64,000 bases of DNA from Casuarina equisetifolia (taxonomy: Eukaryota; Streptophyta; Magnoliopsida; Fagales; Casuarinaceae), in the NCBI GenBank assembly GCA_028551475.1, contig CM052357.1, positions 25,937,745-26,001,744 on the forward strand, given 5' to 3'. The notes under the pieces are model-generated. The model was not told where the DNA came from. It saw nothing but the letters and a program-made list of their open reading frames with translations, and ran no database searches. This document shows positions 1 to 15,200 of the stretch, one piece after another; the first letter of the stretch is position 1; the number at the start of each line of letters is the position of its first letter. Position numbers and translations under genes: made by a program.

Positions 1-1030
1 TTCCAATATCAAAGAATTAAGAGTCCACAACATAGTCCAGTGGATCCAAGAAGGCCAAGATCAAATAAGCAACCTAAGAATATTCCATAGCATCTCTGCA
101 GCCTTTAATATGAGGGGTTTCCTAAATAATTGTTGAGTCCTTAATTTCCTAGGTTTAATTTATTGTTTGAGAATATTTCTTTTTGTTTGGTTTTCCATAA
201 TTGTCTAGGTTCTTGATTTATCTAGGTTTTCATACTTGTCAGATTTCTGATTTGTTTAGGATTCCTTATTTGTCAGAATCCAGATTTGTTAAGACTTCCT
301 TAATTATAAGGATTCTTGATTTATCAGGATCCTTCTAGAATTAGGTTTTAAGGATTCCTGATTTACCAGGATCCTTCTAGAATTAGGTTTAGCTGCCTAT
401 TTAAAGGGAGCATTGTTTCAATTGTAAGCAGAGTTGTTTTCAAGAGAATAGAAACCCCAAAGTTGTGTGATCAACTTTTGCATCCTTTATCCAATTCTTG
501 TCAGGGATTGGTGCTGGAGCACCTCCTTGACTGGTGGCGTTGCCTTTACGTCTTGGAGCTTGTTGGCATCTATCCTTTTATTTTGATTATTCCTATTTTC
601 GTTTTTTTCTCCCTTCCTCCCTACCAAACACTCACTTTTCCCACAAAAAAACCCAAAATACCAAAAAAACGATTTTTACATATTTTCTAAACCCGAGCTC
701 GCTCAAGCCCATCATAACATTCGCATCAAGAAGGAAGTCTTAACAAATCTGGATTCTGACAAATAAGGAATCCTAAACAAATCTGAAATTTGACAAGTAT
801 GAAAACCTAGATAAATTAGGAACCTAGACAATTATGGAAAACCAAACAAAAGGAAATATTCTCAAACAATAAATTAAACCTAGGAAATTAAGGACTCAAC
901 AATTATTTAGGAAACTCCTCATATTAAAGGCTGCAGAGATGCAATGGAATATTCTTAGGCTGCTTATTTGATCTTGGCCTTCTTGGATCCATTGGATTAT
1001 GTTGTGGACTCTTAATTCTTTGATATTGGA
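1..1030. repeat. Large inverted repeat (foldback), arms about 300 bp
   Basis: Bases 1-301 are nearly the reverse complement of 731-1030; for example the first bases TTCCAATATCAAAG pair with CTTTGATATTGGAA ending at 1030. The left arm reaches the window edge, so the full palindrome may be longer. Inside the arms, TGTTGAGTCC at 132 pairs with GGACTCAACA ending at 902, which look like retroelement LTR or transposon termini. The 430-bp spacer (302-730) has a TATTTAAAG box near 399 and resembles LTR sequence. It may be a foldback element or two head-to-head copies of one LTR-like sequence. It sits just upstream of the first visible aspartate aminotransferase exon and so probably lies in an intron or the 5' flank of that gene. 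Confidence 0.85.
309..391 (+). repeat. 41-bp tandem duplication in the foldback spacer
   Basis: Two adjacent copies of a 41-bp unit beginning AAGGATTC and ending in a TTCTAGAATTAGG segment differ at a few positions. They lie at the edge of the palindrome spacer. Confidence 0.8.
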
Positions 1031-1249
1031 ACTCATAATATTGGGCCTTAAGTGCATCCGCATCACCATGTGATCACCGAAACGCTTTGACGAGTTTCTC
1101 ACGCTTCTTTTGTATTTTTCTCGTCAGCCAAATAGTGTCGGGTTCTGTTGTTTGTCATATTCAGATTGGAGTTACGAAACGTAAATGTCTGTAGATGTTG
1201 AACTTAATTAGTCTTTTAGAATAAACTAAACTTGTGTTCTATTAAACAG

Positions 1250-5198
<3,949 letters not shown>

Positions 5199-6004
5199 AT
5201 GTATACTAGGCAACATATTTCTAGCGACACAGTCTTTATGGTCTTGCTATATCCTGCGTGCTTATTATATGGAACTGCTTTGTTTCAATAAGTGCCCCCC
5301 AAGCACTCTATGGGCTTTGTAGGTGGTGTTTGATAACTGAGGAATTATTGAAGACATGTTCTTCATGCTAAGAAATTTTTGACTTGTTTTTATAGCTCGT
5401 ACGAAGGAAAATTCTGGAAAAGTATCTTTTATCCTTCGTTTCCTTGTGTAGGAATGTAGAAGAATTTCTTTTTTCTTCCTTTTTTTTTTTAAAAAAAAGA
5501 ACTTTTCTTTCTGCCCTTCTCTTTGACGGTTGAATAGCTTTAACAAAATTTCGTTTAGACATCACAACACGTGCTTCAATCTAAAGCACGTGCAACCACA
5601 AGTTAAAGCAAAGATTGATTTTAATAAAGAGTGATCAAGTTGGCTTTTGTAGTCAAGATCTTTCAAGCGTTCCTTTCTGTGGGGTCGTATTCACAGGTTT
5701 GGGCATCCTTTGCCTTCCCTTCACTATCCTTCTAATATCCCGTTATTTGTCCGGATTCGGCGCCCACTAATCCAGTCCTCCTTTTCATGGATTACGCTTG
5801 CCCTTTTTCATTAGTAGTGTGTTGGAGTCCAGGCGATTGGATTGGAATTTATGGCCCACAGGACTTGTATGGCCTGCTGGACTTCCAACGAGATATGCTT
5901 CTCCACTCTACTGTAAAGATGGAGGTTGATTTTCTCTTTTGGTTGGGTTGCATGTGATGCTTGTTTATGTTGGTCGAATTAGTTGGGCACGTCTTTCGTT
6001 AAAT
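5199..6004. other. 3' flank of aspartate aminotransferase; no further gene seen
   Basis: This stretch holds the likely 3'UTR, an A/T homopolymer tract (about 5467-5500) and a small hairpin at 5568-5592. In the hairpin two CACGTG hexamers sit in a 9-bp stem (CACGTGCTT / AAGCACGTG). No convincing coding sequence was found. Confidence 0.6.
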
Positions 6005-6346
6005 TGTCATGACCTAAGGGTCAACCTATTGGGAAAGGCCCACATTGGGGAGGCACACATTAAGGAATAGTACAGAAAAGGGAGAAATACGATTTAGGGA
6101 TACACTTTTGAGCTTGCAAAAACCCTAACTTCCTAAAGGGTGCTGATGGTGGCATGATTAGCTTGTTAGTTGTTGCAATTCCTTACTAGTTAGTGGTAGA
6201 TCTTGTAGATTTGTAGTGTAGGACTATAGTAGTAGTGCAATTTATGTTATTGGAGACTTTGTTGGGTCCTTTTAGTTGTTAATGGAGGTACTCGATTCTT
6301 GTTGCTATTATATGATGTGGGAGGAATAAAGAGATTGTTCTTAATA
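6005..6346 (+). repeat. 5' LTR of the decayed gypsy element
   Basis: Starts TGTCATGACC directly after TAAAT and ends just before the primer-binding-like site. It aligns along its whole length with 11330-11654, for example the shared GGCATGATTAGCTT segment and TTCCTTACTAGTTAGT. Confidence 0.8.
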
Positions 6347-9300
6347 ATTGGTATCTAGAACATGACCTGAGACTTATGATAAAAACCAAATCTAGCAAGC
6401 AAATGGAGAATTGTGTGAATTATATAGAAGCAATGTTGGAGGAGCTATAAAAAAGAATTTCAGGCAATCATGGAGCAAAACATGGAAAATTAGAGACGAA
6501 TTCTTGCTTATATTGGTTTAGATGTGTGTGCATGTTGGGTTGGGGGGGGGGGTGTTGTTTGGGTTTGCAAACCTTGTTTACATGTAGAAAAGACAACGGT
6601 TGGGGTAGCTGTTATCGGTCCCAATAGATCTAGACTAAGGAGGAGATCAACCTTCCTTTTTGTAGAACTAAGCTTAAGCAACACCAGAGAGGCAGCACAA
6701 CTGACCCATGAGTGTTTCTTTGAGAATTGGTACCCATACTAGAGACTGACTACTTTGTGGAGCGTCTACCTAATTTAGGGCCACCAAATGGAGCCAAAGT
6801 TCATTTTCAACTCATTGAAAGGTTTCTAAGACCTTGAGAAAACCAACCATAATAATGAATGGGCATTTGCCGATGACTTCCATGACAAGTAGTAACCCCA
6901 TAGGCTAGCAAATCCAACTTCGATAGGCCATCTTTTTTTCATTAGCCACTAGCCAATCATAACTTATGGCATATCAACTAGCTTCTGAAAGAACTCCCAT
7001 CATTGCAAATAGAGTTTTCCAACCATTAATGAGAACCACTTAAATTTTTTCCTAACATGGGAATATGTGATTTCAACTTTAGGTTTAATCTTAGGCTTAA
7101 CCAACATGGGCAACAAGTTAAATAGTCATTTTAACTGTGTTATGACACTAATTTCAACCTATAATTTAGTCCTAAGCTCAACCAACAAGCGCAACAAATT
7201 GGATAGCCCTTTGACTCACATTATGACAAAAAGTATGTACTACATGAGAGGCTTATGGGTAGCAAATAAGTCCTTTCCACCCTCATTCTTTTTTAACCCT
7301 TTGAGCCATGTTATGACCAACGACATGTACCACACAAGACGCCTCATAGAAGGCTTTAAAGAATTATTAGTGCATTATAAGAATTGGTTTAGACTATTTA
7401 AGGTTGGAGATCATACGAAGGTGCAATATCTTTTAGTAGCTATAAAAATAAAAGATGCAAGGCATTAATATACTCCTTAGGTAGCCAACAAAGGTCCAAT
7501 AAGTTGGAAAGAATTTAAACAAGATGTAGTAGCGGGGTTTTTTAAAAAGGAATTGAATAATAAAACAAAAAGGTTTTTTAATATATGAAAAATATATGGT
7601 GGTGAACTTTGTAAAGACATTTAAGATATTGCAACTAGGTTTTCTTTCTAAACTCAAGTATAATGGAGGCCTCCTTCATTTCCTTTTTAATATAAACCTT
7701 TAAGGAGGAGATTCAATATAGAATCCCTTGATGTAGGATAACGCTATTAGGCTTACTTTAGTAAGGAAGACCAAACTTTTCTAAAATGAAGGTGGTCAGT
7801 AAAGGACTACAAAGTTATAATTGGGTATTTAGGTCCAACAATAACTCCAAACTTGAGAATTCTTACATACCATATTGGTTAGAGTCAGATGTAAGATAGG
7901 AGGGATAAAGATTTATAATGGTTTATGTCATCATTGTTATGAGAGATGGATTAGAGAACATTAGTGCAAAAGGCAAACTTTGTGTTACAAGGAACAAAGG
8001 ATGAGGTTAAGAGGACCACTGCAAAGGAAAGAATTTTTCTAAGACTTAAGAGCAATTGGAGGAGAACCAAGATAAGGGCGCCATTACACTACAAGCTCTC
8101 ATAGAAGGTTCCTTATCTTGCACATTTCAATTGAATGCATTGGTTAAAAGGAGTAAGATTAACATTTTGATTGATATTAGTTCTATTCATAACTTTGTAA
8201 ACTTGGAGCTAGATGAAGGGTTAGGTTATGAAAATAAAGACATGGTGCCTTCTTAATTACATAGCCAATGTGCATGACTAAGAGAAAGTTATAGGTATAG
8301 CCAATTTTAATGGAAAATTCATGGTCATATTTTTACTACAAAGGTTAGATTTTCAGCTTTCAAAGGTTGTGACATGGTTCTAGGGATGCAACAAATATGG
8401 ATAGTAAATCCTATTACTTTGGACTTGAAAAAGAATATATTAACTATATATGTAGAAGACAATCCATTATTGTTACAAGGGAGCATTAGGTAAACTTAAT
8501 GGTGGGGTACATTAGTAAACATAATTTTTTTGGATTCCAAATCATCCAACTTGTATTGTGGCATAATTACAAACTATTAGAATTATCCCTAAAGGATTAA
8601 GAGTTCCTTGTAGTCCCATAAGGAGTGATAAATGAGTTTTTAGAGGGGCTCAAGGATTCATCTTAATTGTCATTCTCATGACTTTGACATCACATCATTA
8701 CTTTTAAGAAGCAGTCTAATGAGTGTAAGGCCTTATTAATACCCTTATGTACAGAAAATCAAGATTGAGAAGATGGTAGAAGAGATATTGGATATAGAAG
8801 GAATACACGATGCACTAGTTTGTTTGCATTTCTAGTTCTATTAGTTAAGGACCATGATGACTTAGATAGTTTTACATGAATTATTAGGCTCTCAACAATC
8901 CCATGGTGAAGTACAAGTTTACAATCCCAATTATAGATAAGTTGTTAGGTGAGCTTTATGGGACCACTTGGTTTTTCAAGCTTAGCCTATGATCAACCCA
9001 TTATTAGGTATGGATTTATTAGAAAGACATTTTAAGGATTGTTTTTCATAGTCATCAGGATTGCTATAGTATCTAGTCAAGTCATTTAGTTTAATAAATG
9101 CAACAACCACCTTTTAATGCTTATGAATTTGATCTATAAGTTATATATAAAGAGGTTTGTGCTAATATTCTTTGATAACATTTTAGTTAATAACATCAAC
9201 TTTAAGAATCATGCATAACACTTGGACATAATTCACCCACTCTAACAAAATTATGAATTATATGTGAAGTATTCTAAGTGTGCCTTTGCATAGCATCACA

Positions 9301-11329
9301 TTAAGTATATAGGTCATATTATTTCCAAAAAAGGGATTAAGGCAGACTATAACACTCAGACTATGTTAACCTAACCTCCACATATTACTTAGCAAGAACA
9401 TTGTAAATTTTTATGGCTTATAAGTTACTATGCTTAACCTTTAGATTTGAAATCATTGCTTAGTAGATGCTTTGTCAAAAATTATGGAAAAACAAATAGG
9501 CCCTTCACCCCAGAAAAGGGGTTATAGTAGTTTGAGAAAACTATGCAAGATTTTGAATAACTAAAGAGGGCAATGGGCTCCACCCTCATGTTAATAATGC
9601 CCAACTTTGAGAAACTTTTTGTGATTAAGCCAAATGCTAGCCTTGAGGGAATAAGAGTAGTGCTTATGCAAGAAGGATGACCCATTGCTTGCCTAAGTAA
9701 CTCTTTAGCTTCAAGGCACTTAAATCTCTTAACATACAAAAAAGAGTTATTAGTTATTTTCATGACAATGTAAAAATAGGAGATGTATTTGTTGAGCAAT
9801 CACTTTAATGCAAACAAATCACCATAATCTGAATCACTTATTGGAGTAAAGATTCCCACACTAACACAATACAAGTGGATGATGAAGCTTCTTGATTTTG
9901 ACTAAGAAATCTAATATAAAAAGGGTAATCAAAATGGTGTAGTAGATACACTCTCACAATTACTTAGTGAACAAAAAGATGAAGAGCTTTTATTGCACTC
10001 GTTATCCATCTTGCAACTATGTTGAATTCAAAATGTACTAAAAAGTTATGAAGTAAATTTGCAGGTACTATCATTACTAGAGGCGCCATCCATTGATCCA
10101 ATAGCTCATGTCGACTATGGCTTAGTTAGTAGGGTTTTATGTCATAGGAAGACAATGATAGGTAGTTAACAAGGTTTAAATGCCTCCATGAGTTAAGCTT
10201 AGGAGGTCATTCAAGAGTTGAAGGCACTTGGAAGATGATATAGCAATAATTTGATTAAGAGGGGAAAAAATTGATAAATTCATGTTAGGTGTGTGCAATT
10301 GTTACTAGAGACACTATCCATTTATGCAAAAGCTTATGCCAACTATGGCTTATTTAGTGGGATTTTATGTCACAAAAAGATTATGGTAGATAGTCAATGG
10401 GGTTTAAAGGAACATATACTCAAACACCTCCATGACTTAGGCTTAGGAGGCTATTCAAGAGTTTGACGCTCTTGGAAGATGATTTAGTAATAATTTGCTT
10501 AGGAGGGGATGAAATGGATAGTTTCACATTAGGTGTTTCATTGTGAGGTTTGCCAACAATGTAAGTCAAAGAGGGTGCCTGATTAAGGCTACTATAACCA
10601 TTACTCATCCTTAGCCAATCCCAGTATGATATTAGCATAAAAGGTCTACCTTTAAGCAATATTTTTGTTGCTTTAATGGGGATAGGCTTTGTAATGCTAT
10701 AAGCTGAGTTAGATATCCTACCATAACTTTGGGATAACAACAGAGCATAAGGTTAATAATTTCCTTCAAGAGTGTGCCTAACAAGTAAAGTTAATCAAAT
10801 CACCCCTTTAAGCTAGCCAAGCTCATGTTGAGTTTTGTGCTAACAAAAAGAGATTCAAACAATAGTTTAAGGTGAGACATTCAATCTACGTGCTAGCCTA
10901 TCAGCAATTGTTCTTGTCCAAGCAGAGGGATCACAAGCTACCACCCCACTTCTATGGACCATTGATGATGTCTACAATATGTTGATAACATGGCTTATAG
11001 GCTTGCAAGCTTGCATTACTACCCAAGGTGTTTATTTTTCTAGTATTTCACATCTCCTAGCTAAAGAAAACATATGGCCAACATTGCAAGGTAGCTCCTA
11101 AGGTTTTTTTGATTAATGATGAGGGAAGACTATTGGGTGAGTGCATTATGGTGTTAGAGTGACATCTTGCAAGGCATAAAATAGATGGGCCAAGAGTCGA
11201 TTTATTAATCCAATGGTCTAAGTATATGAAGTAAAGGCATGCTTCGGAAGATGTTGAGTATATCTGCACCTAATTTCTAAAATTTCAAATTAATCCTTGA
11301 GGATAAGAATTTAAAAAAGAGGTGGATAT

Positions 11330-11654
11330 TTTCATGCCTCAAGGCTCAACTTGTTGGAAAAAGCCCACCTTGGGAGAGGCCCATGTTAAGGAATAGTGCA
11401 GAAAAAGGGGAAGCAAGTTTTGGTGAGACACCCTAACTTTCTAAAGGTGTCATTAGTGGCATGATTAGCTTATTGATTGCAATAATTCCTTACTAGTTAG
11501 TCGGATATCTTATAGATCTATAATGTAGGACTACAATTGTAGTTGTAGAGCAGTTTATGCTGTTGGGTGCTTCTAGTTGCCAATGGAGGTATTGTTCACT
11601 TGATGCCTCTTGTTCCTGTGTCATTTGGCTGGAAGGAGGAGGTTGTTCTTAATG
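11330..11654 (+). repeat. 3' LTR of the decayed gypsy element
   Basis: Diverged direct copy of 6005-6346, preceded by a purine-rich AAAAAAGAGGTGG stretch acting as a polypurine-tract relic and followed by the TAAAT duplication. The terminal dinucleotides have decayed. Confidence 0.78.
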
Positions 11655-11659
11655 TAAAT

Positions 11660-12217
11660 GCATGTTTTTTGTTAGAAAGGATTGATCATCTACTAGGCCC
11701 TTCCATGTGAAGCTTACGAACCAACCACATGAAACAACTTTTATCCGATTGAAGCACTGGAAAATGAATTTCAAACAATATTATTCCTTTATGTCCAGAA
11801 CACGTTATAACTTTACCAATAAATCCTACTTTACAATTAGCTTGGGAAAAACTGCTTAGCCGGTATTATCTCCTGCCTTTTCGAAGAGAAAGCAATTTGT
11901 TTTGCATTTCATGAAACACATCCGACAGAGCATGCTATCTGGCTCGGTAGCGCGATCTGCTGACATATTATCTCCTAACTGAGTCCTCAATAATGACCAT
12001 TAATAGACAAACAGCCCGCTCTAGAACCTACGGAAGATGGTCTGAATGATGGATTGGACTTGAACAATCTTCTGTCAATTAATCAGATTAAAGAGGAAGA
12101 ACAGCAGGAAGAAAACAATTAGAGAGAGAGAGAGAGGAAGAGAGAGGAAGAAAAGGGGGGAGGGGGGGTGCTACATTGCGTATAAAAGACAGTGAATGGC
12201 TTCAGCCTACGAAACTG
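11660..12217. other. 3' flank of the MYB3R gene; no gene seen
   Basis: Contains the probable 3'UTR and downstream DNA of the minus-strand MYB gene, plus a GA-rich simple repeat with a G run at about 12121-12169. No coding sequence was recognised. Confidence 0.55.
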
Positions 12218-15200
12218 CTATCTGCATTCCTTCAACAGATAAGAAGAGGGGCTTGACAAGCTTACAGAGTTTGAGGATTTCACATTTTCTGTTCCCTTAC
12301 TCGGTGTTCCACATTCACTGAAGTCAAGGGTGCGACGCTCCGTCTGTAAGATTCCAAAATGATGTATTCAGTTAATCTACAAACTGTAGAAAACTTCCGT
12401 TGGAAAAATGTAAGAAAAGGATGTAGCTTATTTACTTCTCATCCACATTCCTAAGTGGCACATGCCAGCCACTAAGTTTGAGATTGTGTACTTCTAATAT
12501 TTTTAAATTGTCTGATAAACCATTTATGTTGAGAACTAAAATGAACCACTACTCCCCTATCATGTTCACTACAAGTGCCAGTTAATTGTTCAGAAGTTCT
12601 CTAGAGAAACTTTAGGCAAAAATATGCATACCAAAACATTCGGAGCCAAATGGGAGCTGTTCCTTCTATGGCTTCGCCGTTGATGATTGCTGTCCCAGTC
12701 CAGATTTCCATGGTTCGTGCATTTTTCGTTTAGTCGTGTTTTTGGAGTTTCATTTCCCAAAACCTCCTGGGCATTTGCATATGCAGCAGCAGATTGCTCA
12801 CTTACCTGTCTCAACAAGCCAATGGCATCATAGCTTGTATCTCCTGGGCTCATACCATAACCCATATCCTGAAGGAGATCCCAGATATCAGTAATAGAAC
12901 AATAAACCGCATACTTGTAGACAATACTCAAGAACCAGTACTTGTGATACCTCAATTGTTATTTCAGTGTCAATCTTCGGACCAGGCAGAAAAGTGTTCA
13001 TAAACCAAGGGGACTTCCATGCTGAAGGGGACTTCCATCGCGAAGGGGATTTCCAAGCTGAAGGTGATTCCAATCTTTTATATGGAGTTCCACCAAATCT
13101 GAAAAGAGCCACCAAAGCAACCTATGAAAACCAATCATGCTCGATCTTCAATGATCAAATAAAAGATCACCAGGGGAGACTAAGTTCGGGAGAAGCAGTG
13201 CTAGTAATATTAATATCTCATAATGAGATTTCTAGTTGCATACAAAGAAAAGAATTATATGCAGAAGCGGCTTCAAATACCAGCATCACCCAAAGAATTA
13301 AAAATCCTAATTATCCAAAGAATACACCGAAGCAAAAACATAAAAGCAGATAACAAAAGTAGAAGTGCTGAATCTTACATGTTTGAGGTTTCATTGGCAG
13401 CATCATTCCTAGCGTTATCACATTTAGTCCCCAAAGGAGTTGATGTAGAAGCAGAGTGCGCACATGAAACTCCTACTGATTGATTTTCATGCTTCTTCTT
13501 GCAAACAGCAGGGGAACCAACAGGTATGCATGGATTTCCATAAGCTGATTTGTGAGGAACGTTTTGATCTGATGCCGCTGCCAAGCTTCTAATTTGTTGG
13601 TTCCTTGGACTTTTGGCACTTGAACCCCGTAATCCTCTGTCTGCTTTTGAACTAACTTGACCAGGAGAACTCAATAGTAGATCATTCATGTCACGTTCAA
13701 CAAGGACTCCGGAAGGATGCTGGACATGGAAATGGCAAAGATTAGAAAGAGAGGATGGAGGCATATATGGAAATTCTATTGAATAAACTTAAGTACAAAC
13801 TACCAATTCTCCCCCCTCAAGATTGATAGGTACCAGTTTTGAAGGTTGGCTATTACAATCAATACTAGACGAAAGACAACAAAATCAAGATTCTATGTCC
13901 AAGAAACCAGACACGACAAATTGATCAAAATGGAGAGTAATTCCATAAATTCACATTCTTTCCACTATCCAACAACCAAAGCAACAATGCCGAGAAATTC
14001 AAGATCAGAGAAAAGGCAGGCAAATGAGTTGTAACAGAATTAGGATAACACTTAAAAGTGAAGAAATGGTTTATCAAGCTCAACAACATCATAATTTGTG
14101 ATACTTTACTAGAAGACAGCTTCTTACTAATGTCGTCACACTTAGATATCCACAGATCAAAAATAAAAATAGAAATGAAATTTAGTAAAAACTTACAACA
14201 TGAGATGCATTGTTAACATTTACCTTGGTCTTAGCAACCATATCAGCAGTTGTCTGTTCTGTATTGTCCTGGGAGTTACTATTAACTGAAATTTTTTCTA
14301 AGAATCTACCATCAGAAAATGTGGCAGCATCTCTTCCCTTTTCTTTGTCTCCTTCAAAGGCATGACAAAGATTTTCTTTATCATCAGTGAAGGCTCCCAA
14401 ATTCTTTTTATGGTAGGGTGGCGGAGAGATCAGGGGTGCTCTTTGGATTGCATTGTCATCAAACATAACATCTAAACGTGAAAAGTCTCTTACCAAACTG
14501 GATGTCACACTGAGCTCCAACTTTTTGTCAGTCCTTCTATCTGACAATGGTGTCAATAACTCACGGTGTCGTTTCTTCAATATGGATGGTGTACCAGTGA
14601 AAGTTTTAGCAGCAGATTTTAGCAAAGCATCTGGACTATCATCAGGGGATGGCGAACCACACAACCTAAACGGGGTGATGCAGTTCACAGAAGACATCAT
14701 AAGTTGGCGGATACCAAGTGGACTATATTCTTGCTGCATGTCACTTCCAGATTGTATGAGATCACAGCTGAAGAATGGAATATCCATGCTTGGAACACGA
14801 GGAGGCTCATAATATAGTGCCCCAGCCTCCTGTTGTTCCCTATGTACATGTGGTCTGTCACCTGTAGGAGGGCAAGAGTGTTTGATACCTGAACCTGAAC
14901 CAGAATCAGAACTGAAAGTATTTACAGGTACTAATTTTGAAGGTTCCTTTACAACATCCAGTTGGTCAAGTACTCCTGTATCTTCCGTACCATTATTGCA
15001 GGGAGAACTGGCACAGCCAGTGGTATAGATAAAGCCATCATGGATACAAGCGACAAGCCCTTGTTCTTGCATTTCAAATAAATGGTAAGGTTCATCACCA
15101 GATATAGGTGCACCAACATCAGCAGATATAAGCAAATGTTCGGGCACAAAAGCTTGAGAGTATGAAGTGCCCATTGATTCAGGCCCAGGAGGACAATATC

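Larger units (their letters stand above)
6005..11654 (+). mobile_element. Decayed Ty3/gypsy LTR retrotransposon
   Basis: Two similar direct repeats of about 330 bp bound a 5-kb interior. A 5-bp duplication TAAAT flanks the unit (6000-6004 and 11655-11659). A primer-binding-like TGGTATCTAGA follows the left LTR at 6349. Coding relics lie in normal gypsy order on the + strand with many stops and frameshifts: gag-like WKEFKQDVVAGFF near 7503; a protease-like stretch at 8056-8256, where the family DTGS motif reads DISS; reverse transcriptase relics near 9150-9340 (LIFFDNILV, ISKKGIKAD); an RNase H-like segment near 9580-9810 (MPNFEKLFVIKPNASLEGI); and a Pol C-terminal relic near 11190-11240. The element is clearly non-autonomous. 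Its insertion separates the aminotransferase from the MYB gene. Confidence 0.85.

Noticed and set aside
5265..5565. Lys-rich minus-strand frames behind the aminotransferase.
   Set aside because: They read through a T/A homopolymer tract in the 3'UTR; low-complexity artefact.
6524..6742. Plus-strand frame with a glycine run.
   Set aside because: It spans a poly-G tract in the gypsy interior and matches no gag frame.
12590..12955. Minus-strand frame ending VCIFLPKVSLENF as the MYB3R C-terminus.
   Set aside because: A GTATGC donor after NVL and a downstream exon with the conserved family ending (LDFSECGTP) show this is intron read-through.
14182..14196. MYB3R exon 7 running to the stop at 14182.
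   Set aside because: A strong GTAAGT donor at 14196 and in-phase downstream exons with family motifs give the better model.
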